Source: Acanthaster planci (Eukaryota > Echinodermata > Asteroidea > Valvatida > Acanthasteridae). Taken from it: a stretch of DNA of 64,000 bases. The stretch spans positions 984,613-1,048,612 of the forward strand of contig NW_019091360.1 of the NCBI RefSeq assembly GCF_001949145.1, given 5' to 3'. The translations under genes and the position numbers were made by a program. Of the stretch, positions 55,184 to 64,000 are shown piece after piece. The first letter of the stretch is position 1, and the number at the start of each line of letters is the position of its first letter. The notes under the pieces were generated by a model. That model did no database searches. It was not told the origin of the DNA and was given only the letters and a program-made list of their open reading frames with translations.

Positions 55184-58100
55184 TCAATACCAGCATGCTA
55201 CCTGTCACAGTGGCAGTACTAGGGCACGGTACGTACCTGCCAGTGGCGCAGTGTGGAATTTGAAATGCAACTTATTGTGCATGCCACTGAAGACAGCTAT
55301 TGCATATGAGACTATGGAGCAGTAGCACTACGGTGCACATGAGGGGTAGCCTACTTGGCAGTTCGTCCACACTTTCCGAATTTAAATTGGTAAACAGGAA
55401 GGTAACGAAATCGTAGTGTAACTAATATAAAACAAACCACGCGCAAGCAATTGCCTAAATTTGTGCCGGATATGGGAGGGATTAGTACCACCCATGACAC
55501 CAGTGGCATATCCCGCGGGGGGTAATTGAAGTAATCTTTATATTTTTTATCAAATATTAGGACCAAAAACCTAAGAAAACAACATCACGAAAAAAAGCTA
55601 AGATGTCGAGATCGTTAGTAAAGCTTTTGATAATTTTTTTACCCCCAACCATCATGTTAAATGAGCCAAAGCCGTATTCGCTTTTAAACTCCCCCCCCAC
55701 ACACACACATACCAAAAGCTGGATACGCCACGTGACAAGAAAGACCGAAGACTCACGGAAGTTTATCCCGACAGCAATATTCATATTCATAACCAAGGGC
55801 GGATGCGGGGGGGGGCAATGGGGCCATTTGGGTCTGGGTCCGGCCTTGGCCTTGACATAACTGTCTGGGGACATGTACATGTGCTTCTTTAATGGTAAAT
55901 TGTTTTACTGCCAGTCTTGAGAGGAGATTGGTCATTACGCTTCGCTGAAGCTTGCTCTGTTGAATTTTCCGACTTCCTTTGAAACAAAAAATCCTCTTGC
56001 CACTAATGTAGCCTTTATTCAAGTCTGGTTACCCCATACTCGCTTATCGACATGTATAAGCGCATGCTGATGCCACAGATGTAAGCCCATAATATGCTAT
56101 GGTTTGTTCGAGCAAGCATGCTATTCTGTAATATAGGTCAGAAAAAATCATTGAAAAATTTGGAATAACAGGGTCGCAACTGTCGAAATTGCAAACAAAG
56201 TGCATACAATCTTGTCCTTGCTCTATGATACAACTAAAAAAATGGAAAACGAAAACAAGGAAATTGACCCAAGCCAGTGCCTGCATCCGTTTCACGAAAA
56301 ATGCATGATTGCTTAGTTTCTAAAACAGAAGTTTTGTTCTGTGCTGCATCGTGACATATGTAATACAGGGTCATATACGTTGATACTATGCTCGTGTACA
56401 CGCTTGACAAGGTAGATAACACCAAATTGTAGGACTACAGAAAGTTGAAATCTATTCCACTCAGCAACCTAATTAGTTTTCAGGCATGCCATTCATTGCG
56501 AATTGTCGTGTGGAGATTTGACAGTCAGTGGCTGTTCACTTTGTGAGACCTGCCCCGCTGATGTTTGGGAGGCAAATGGATCGATGCAGAGCAATTGCCG
56601 CACTGATCAATACAACCGGTACGGAATTATACGAGAACCCTGTCGTACAGTATGCCATGTGCTGTTAATACTATAGGCACGGTGTCAGCAACAGTATCGC
56701 GTGTGTTTACCCTCATGGGTATGTGAATTATGACCGCCTCTGTTGAATTGGTGCACACATAGCCTAGCAAATCCCGAAAGGTTAGGAATGTTGGGAGTAT
56801 GAGCTACATTAGGTTAAAGGAGAATGACGAAAAATGTCGTATCACAAATTAATGGCTGCCGGTGTTGTCGGATTTGGTTTTTGATGTGTTGATATAACAT
56901 TGTCGATGCTATGATCCAGGGTAAACTCCAGAGCCAGGATGTTGATATGGGGGGGGGCGGCATTGAGCATGATTATGAACGGAGCTCCTGGGGGTTTTTA
57001 TGCGAACTTCAGGCTTCTATATGACCTCAGGGCATGAGAAGCATTAACCTTCCCATGCTGAAACTGTCTGAGTGGAACTGCTGGAAAAGTTTCTGAGTGA
57101 CACCATGCAAATATCCTTATCTTTATCTATATTCGTGAAAAAGCTGAAACTTAATTTCTCAACTCTTATAATCTTTGATATTTGGTACTCCTTGTCATGT
57201 TCTTGTCCGTGCATTAGTCCATGATCTGTCACTTGTAACGATATAGGCCCCCCTATTTGTCCTCAGGCTGGAGAACAAAAAGCTATGCTTCGCGCTATAA
57301 ATAACGCGATTTAGTTACATGTTTTCTTGATTTATAAGTAGACCCCATTCCTGTTTAATACACATGCAGTCATCTGTTTATTGTTTTTTTTTAATTGTGT
57401 AAGAAACGTTTAATAATTGGCTAAAAATATTACAGGTGGCCATTGCAGTTCCTTTTTTTCATTTTTGTATTGATTGGCAAAAGATTAGAAACCTACAGGA
57501 ATCACGAAAAATTATAGTAATTGGAGACTTCTACACAAAAGTCTTTAGACCTAACAGAAGAAAAAAACATGGAAGGTTGAGAAGTAGATAAGCAGCCAGC
57601 AGATAATATGATAAATTAATGTTAAAATATGGGTTCTGGTTATTATTGCAATTAATCCTGTAGTCAATGTCATCGGCGCACTTACATGTACTTTTACTGG
57701 GGTCACACGGGTGGAGACACTGCCGGATCGGGGTGGGGGACAGAGTATGGTCCTCAGGGAAATTTTTGGTTCTGCTGTTGAAAAAGATGGGGAAAGGTCA
57801 TACGGGGTTGACTATTCCATTTCTTTTCCTCCCCAAAGCGTGTAAACAACTGCGAAATTTTGGCTCACTCCTCACAGAGGTCCGGCAGAAAAAGTTACAT
57901 AAAGAACCCCTCCCCGAAGATTTGTTCCAGATCTGCCGTCGGATGGAGAACTTTTATCTAATAAACCAAAATGACTTTACATTGGCATGTTAATTGCCGT
58001 GGCGTCGAGTGTCACCTTCTGGAGATACGTGGATAAATCTGTACGTTTTTGCAAAGTAATACAGATGCCTACAAATCGATAAACAGGTAAAATGGCTATC

Positions 58101-59864
58101 ATTTCCAACCAACAGTGATCCAAACAACTGAAACGATAGCCAAAAAAAGAGCAACAATCACATCCAATAAACGATGTTGACAAATGGGTGACGTTGCTCA
58201 AAAGACCGTTGGCTGCATCCGAATCTGTTGTCTATAGCTAGGTCAAGGTCTTCACCCCACTGGAAATACGCATTGACGCGCAGATAAAAGACCTAGCCGT
58301 AGCTCTGGAAGCCTGTTTCAGACACGGCCAAAGAACAAAGTTTCAAAAACTGGCTGCTTTTGACTTGAGTCAAGCTGAATGTATCAAGTAAAGGCTTTGC
58401 TTGTAGCCCAGTTACGCCCGAACAGGGCGCTGAGATGGGCTGACGGCCCTGCACTGCAGTTGGCTACATTGCGCACGACCTGCGACCGCGAGGGTACCAC
58501 ATTCTGGTAGCGAAAGGTTATTTCATTTGTTACATTTGCCAATGGCAATGCTTCGGCACCAGTGTTGCCTCTGGATAATTTTTTTTTCAAGATTAGGGTT
58601 TGAAATTTTTCAAGATTTTCAGGCCATTGTAAATTATTACACAACCCTTTGTAAACGTAACAAAGTACACGTGTACATATAGGCAGGCCTATACTGGTTT
58701 TTCTGAAGTTCACGCAGAAAAATTATGCTGCAAGCAGTACAGTAAACTGGCGCCATTATTTTCCACGGACTGACACGTACTGGACAGTATAGTTTAAACG
58801 CGTCTTGACTTGGATACTATACGCACAGCCTAAAAAAAACACACAAAAAATGAAAAGAAATTGAAAGATAACGGACCAGACAATAATTTAATTTGTGTTT
58901 CAGAAACCTCAAGGATGTTGGTATGCATGTTATTGAGCCCTGGACAGTGCTACTGTTTTCAATGGGGCTTGAATTAGTAGACTGTATCCATCAGCCCCTC
59001 CCAGCGTCCTGTTTGGTAATTGGGCGCTGGGCAAAGACCAAAATGTAACTTAGGCAACCTTTTGCAACTGCATCAATCCGTTGAGGGCGGTATACCATTA
59101 CGGCGCCTGGTAATTTAATTGGCCAACGGGGTATTGTTGCCGATGTTAAAAAGACTCTCGATCGGGCTTTCTACCTCCTTATTTGGTTTCCCAGCCTCAC
59201 ACGAACGTTTATAGTTGTCATTATTCTGTGTTCAACGTCATGCGCATCACGGCGTTAACTAGTCAACTTGTTCTTCAACACCTCAATACCGGCACATGCA
59301 CCGGGAATGAAATCCTGTACACTCTAAATATGGCAAGGAGCACATATATCTCATTATCCTAATTCCACACAGTTCAAAGGAAGTAATATGTGTAGGGGAG
59401 GGGTGCATGAAGTTATATCTCATTCTCAAGGTTGGGGTAGTCGTGCCAGCAATTATTCACGGTTATTCGCCAAACCTGAAGCTGTCCCTGATCGGGTGCG
59501 TATACTGATTATGAATACATGTAATACACAATGGATGAATCATTAATCAACAAGCCTCACTGACCTCCTAAAACTGCAAAACTAAAGATGAAAAGGTCAA
59601 GAATTCTGTATAAAGTCCTGGACATCTCAGTGTTTGCATAAGGGCGAATCGATTGTCAAGAAAGTGAAATAAAAATACACAATTTACGTCGATGACAGAA
59701 CAAACAAGAAAAATATTACGGTCAAGGCGGTTTATGAATTGTGCAATGACTGAAGAAATCCCCTGTAATCTGATTGGTCGGTCGTCAGTCACGTGTCACT
59801 GAATTATTTGCACGTTCCTACCGCTAAAAAACAGAAAATCTGTTCCAATGTACATTGTATAAAA

Positions 59865-59896
59865 ATAATGAATGTTCATGATAATGAATGTTCATG
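59865..59896. repeat. Perfect 16-base tandem duplication
   Basis: ATAATGAATGTTCATG occurs twice back to back. Confidence 0.9.
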
Positions 59897-60439
59897 AGTG
59901 CATTGGTGGGAGTAATTTTGTTAGGTGACAGATGTAATATCCTATTTCACGATGATAAGCCGAGTGTGATGGAACATTTCATCTGTCACCTATTGAAACT
60001 GTTATTACCACTGCATGAATGTGAAACATTAATTATTTGTTATATACTGTACCTGCATAAATCCCTGTCTATTCGGAGGGAAAAAAATAACAGTCCTCGT
60101 GTATTTCTACGTTCGCTATTTTATGAAACAAACCTGTGTCTGAAGCGACACCAACTGGTAGTTTCGTATTATATTAGACAGGTTCTCGTCCCTGCAATAC
60201 TTCCCTCTTTCTTACTGTGAATAAAATATTTGAAATGGGAGCGGGAACCAGGCAAGTGATATGAAGTTCTATTTGTTGAATAGAACGAATAATTCAATTA
60301 CATGTGATCAACGATCCACCAATCAGATGACAGGGATCTATGCAGGTACTGTATAAAACGATCCATGTCTAAACACTGTGACAGGAGGTGTGCTTGTGGG
60401 GGGGGGACGGGTTAGTGTGTTACCGTGTTACCGGAACCG

Positions 60440-60660
60440 TTCTTTCCTCGCTTCTCACCAATGAAGCCCGGGTTTGAGTCCATTTAGTTTCCAGTCCATA
60501 CTCGCTCTCGCAGGTTTTCTCCAGGTACTCCGGTTTCCTCCTGCCTCTAAAACTGGACCTTCCTAACTCCACAATGTGATGCTGATTAATAAAGGTTACG
60601 AATAAACGTATGTAATTATTGGCACAAATAGCCCGAGTAGCTGAAAGCGACATTAAAACA
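60440..60660 (+). repeat. SINE-like fragment
   Basis: AGCCCGGGTTTGAGTCC is B-box-like, followed by GGTTTTCTCCAGGTACTCCG, GTTTCCTCCTGCCTC and TAAAACTGG. The tail has CGAGTAGCTGAAAGCGACAT before an A-rich end. It is related to 15931-16110. Confidence 0.5.
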
Positions 60661-62899
60661 AAACAACACTGTCACAAAACTGAGTGAATCCGTGATGTAG
60701 TGATTTATATTATCCAGAGGAGAGTTTTCAGGATTTATTCATGTGGTGATGGCACATTTATAAAAATAATAACAAATATTTCACTTCCGTGAGATGGAAA
60801 GCATTATAAATGAATTATGAACAATTTCACTCGGGTTAAAGATGAAATGTCGCCACATGAGTTCCACTGCATAATTGCACAAGCTAACACCCATTACCCG
60901 TCTAATATCGTACGATACATGCCTAGTCACACGAGAAGCTCTTTCCGGAATATTGTTTTTCACCATTTTAAAAATATTTTTCAATTACTGCATTATTATT
61001 ATTCTAAATATTTTAACCCCCAAGAGAAATACAATGAATTTGAACATATATGAATGTACTGTAGTATTGTTGTAGGGCCCTATATTATCAACCGTTTTAC
61101 TGAAAGTTAGATTATTAACCGGCTGTCAATATCAGACCTACAATTTCGATTGTCTGGTATTAATGCATGGGTAGAAAACAATCTGCATGTTATTTAGATG
61201 ATAAAATTCCAGATATTTGTGGGGTGTGAAAAACAACATCGTTCCGCACTAAATATGGAGCCTTAGGTGGTAAGAAGTACGGAGTCATAATTCCAAAAGC
61301 CCCGAACCAAACAGGCGAGACGAAGAAAGAAACAAATTCGATTTCTTGAATATTAACTTGAGCGAATTAAACAGTTTGATTGTTGAAAGAGCGGCCACCC
61401 TTACGCGTAAAAGCGCACTGCATGTACATGCACACTTTTTACTTTGATAAAATTATAGACATGCTGCGGGAGATTTTGTGCATTGTGCAGTGTCTGAAAG
61501 GTGAACAAAAGCATGAACACACTGCGGTGGGGTCAGATCGAAAAATTAAGATGCCTGTGGTACCTTCTAAGGAAATGAAAATGGAAAGCGCAAATGTAGG
61601 CCTACGCAGGCTAGTTCAAATAGCCCTCGACAGATATCGAGGTTTGGTGGTAAAGGGTCTCTCTTCTTTAAAATGACCAATGAAATTACATGCGAAAACG
61701 ATGACTCCGGAACAGGACTATCGTAGTATGAGCCTAATTTCCCCCTTTGGAACTCTTGTCCCCTTCCGAGAGAAGAGCCTGGCTTCGTAGCCAAGGGTGG
61801 CAACTGTCCCAACTCCCGTCTTGCCCCCCCAAAAAAAACCCTGACCAGGCCATTGTTTTGACCTACACTGTGTAACTAATTTTCTAGTGAACGCGATTAG
61901 AGTCACTTTAATTCACGCTCTGATTACCAATCATTGGGGCCTGATTAAAAAGGTTGTATACACTGGTTACCAAATTGGTTACATTTTTATGTTAAAAAAA
62001 CTGCAGAATGAGCTCTCTTTCTCTGAAAGAAACGCGTTCACAGCTGTCGTTAAGGTTATTTCAGAAAAAGTGATGGTCAGTTTTATACTCATTATGGGAA
62101 AGTATATTGATACCACGATAATTATTTATGGAATGATAATGATATAACCCAAGTCTTTTGTAATCATTCAAGCGCAATACGAAACGAAACTACAATGAAT
62201 TTACTGTAACTTCAAATAGTTTTACTGAAGCAGCATGCCAATGTTGAACGAATTGTTTGTCTATTTTATTGCATCGAGATAACGACTGACAAGGCTGTTT
62301 GTGAATTTATTGAACATCGATATTCCGTATATTTGCCACTTACAAGTCCACCCACACGAGTTGAATGTGGACATCAAGTGATGCGTAAAGCCACTATTGT
62401 CAGTAGTGTGTGTAAACAGCACCTGCCAGAGGGAGGAGGTGCACAAACCACATCAGCATATATCTCGTGCTTTCGCCGGATGCAAGTTCTCCATCGAGCG
62501 TGCTTGGCTGATCGTCTCTTATTTTGGGCGAATATTTTGCTGTTTCTCACAGAAGAAGTCGACTATTATTTGAGGTACACGACTTGCACGAGTAGCATCC
62601 TCCGTCCCAGTGAAATATCAAAGAATTTGGACGCTTTTTGGTGGGAAAACTGACCGATCTTTGTTTGGAAGTTCATGCTTCGATTATCGCCTTTATCCGT
62701 ATAGGCCTAGGCCTCCCATCGCATTCATTCAGTATACACACTGTAGGACAATCCATTAAAGGTTCGCTCGCAATTAGCCTTGCTGTGCTGTATCGTAAGT
62801 TCTGAAGTAGCCAGAAACTCACAGATTGGCAGGAATGGAGAGGAAGAATTGTCACTTCTTGTTGTCAAGATCTGAGTGATTCGGTAGAAGTTTTCGAGG

Positions 62900-64000
62900 A
62901 GAAAAGGGGGCCAGAAAATCGCCCATGATTCACGCCTTAAATTACCGGCTGGCTGGATACGTCGAACCACAAATTTGTTCCCCGGAGCGCGTTGGGTTTT
63001 AAATCCACTCTGGCCAAAGACTTGCCCTTCTCGTGTTGTAATCCTGTTCGTGTCGTCACGATAATTAACCAAGATCGTCTTTGCTGTTCACAGGTCTGGA
63101 TACGTCGTTTTTTTTGGATGCCAAGATGAACGGGGTGGATCGAGACGTCCAGCAGCAGCATGCAGCGTGTGGCAGTGGTCGTCGCGGGAATGTTGCTGCT
63201 GCTGTTGCTGTAACTGCTGCCTCGGTAGCCGAGCGCGAGCAGACCACTTCCCAACAAGATCGCGAACAGAAATCCGCAAATACGGGGAAGTGGACGCACA
63301 AAATGTATGCCAGGAGTACCAAAAGGTACGGCAAACTAGGAGAACAGTGCTGGAAAGCTGTTCAGGAGTGTTATTTTATTTGTTGGGCGATTTGAGGCCG
63401 ATGCTCGAGCGATCGATGTCTAATCATTGAATGGTGTGGCGCTGACAAGCCTGAAATGTAAAGTCCACGCTACGGCTCTTGTTACGGGCCCACAGCTCAT
63501 TTGCATATAAGCTAAAAACCGTTCCTGTTCTGTTTCGGTCCAAATTTGACCATCCAGCCCTACTCGATCTGGAAGATCTAGATGAGCTCTTTCTGCTGGT
63601 GTGAAAATTATTGCCATAATTGCCAGAATTCGCGAGATATCGCGTCTGCAAAATAAGCCACGTAGGCTCTATGGTTAGGAGATCGGCCATGTTTTTATAT
63701 GCGCCGTGTATACATTATGCCCGTGTGTACACACATTTGCGGAAAGGATCCAAATTTTCTTTTTGCTTTGTCTCGCTTTCTATTGAGAACAGTGAAGCAG
63801 GAAATTGTCTTTGATTTTTATTTTCAGGATTCAGAAAGAACTAAGAGAAATTATGTCGGATCCTCCACCAAATTGCAGGTAATTTTTAGATTTTCCTCCA
63901 TTCATGCCATTTAGTACTCACACTAGGCCTAGTTTAGCAAAATTTGCTTAAACGTGGCCATGAGCATGATGACTGAAAAAGATACTTTGATGTAAAAATT
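62900..64000. other. CpG- and CAG/CTG-rich edge region, possible start of another gene
   Basis: Between 63090 and 63290 CpG rises and CAG/CTG/GCT triplets cluster. On the + strand, ATG at 63160 opens a signal-peptide-like MQRVAVVVAGMLLLLLL that stops at once; on the - strand two hydrophobic openings also appear. Triplet repeats make hydrophobic runs in several frames, so no exon is called. Confidence 0.25.

Larger units (their letters stand above)
55184..62900. other. Long stretch with no recognised gene
   Basis: Open frames here are short and lack codon-level or family support on both strands. Items seen are a CA repeat near 55697-55710, a 16-base tandem duplication (59865-59896) and a SINE fragment (60440-60660). 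It may be intergenic or a large intron. Confidence 0.5.

Noticed and set aside
57667-57993. 108-codon + strand frame
   Set aside because: No domain, no splice context and irregular composition; it looks like chance.
58384-58713. 109-codon - strand frame
   Set aside because: No similarity recognised and no conserved motif.
63420-63617. 65-codon - strand frame beginning MAIIFTPAERAHLDL
   Set aside because: Looks more protein-like than its neighbours, but it is short, without acceptor/donor support, and next to a palindromic TTCGCGAGATATCGCG site.

Overview
The window is intron-rich animal genomic DNA. It carries GT-AG introns, metazoan gene families, many small inverted-repeat elements and frequent TACATGTACATG-type motifs. 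The gene content (a CNPase homologue and cytochrome b5-fused front-end desaturases) together with the dense non-autonomous elements suggests a marine deuterostome invertebrate, perhaps an echinoderm. That placement is an inference; no marker gene fixes it.

Layout. At the left edge (722-1380, + strand) is the last coding exon of a 2',3'-cyclic-nucleotide 3'-phosphodiesterase (CNP) homologue with both H-x-T catalytic motifs. It faces tail to tail a head-to-tail array of three front-end fatty acid desaturase (FADS-type) genes, all on the - strand: gene A (5883-15769), gene B (22004-31299) and gene C (38268-50265). Every coding exon of all three could be placed. Each gene has 10 coding exons, the same intron phases, all GT-AG junctions, and an open frame of exactly 437 codons plus stop. 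Each protein has an N-terminal cytochrome b5 domain (HPGG), HDLGH, HxQHH and QIEHH. All three therefore look functional: fatty acyl-CoA Delta-desaturases of the ER used in long-chain polyunsaturated fatty acid synthesis. The position of the double bond each makes cannot be read from sequence.

Between and inside the genes there are no other convincing protein genes. The non-coding DNA holds dispersed repeats: foldback elements, MITE-like elements with terminal inverted repeats, and tRNA-derived SINE fragments. Upstream of gene C, 51.4-55.2 kb is unusually rich in large imperfect palindromes, including one of about 1.03 kb. The right 8.8 kb (55.2-64 kb) has no recognisable gene apart from a CpG-rich, CAG/CTG-rich patch near 63.1-63.3 kb that might be the edge of another gene.

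How the genes relate: the three desaturases are clearly tandem duplicates that have diverged in protein sequence. A and C are nearly identical over most of the cytochrome b5 exon, which suggests exon-limited homogenisation or strong constraint. B is the most distinct and carries a FADS1-like asparagine where A and C carry a FADS2-like histidine. No link in function between CNP and the desaturases can be inferred from the sequence.
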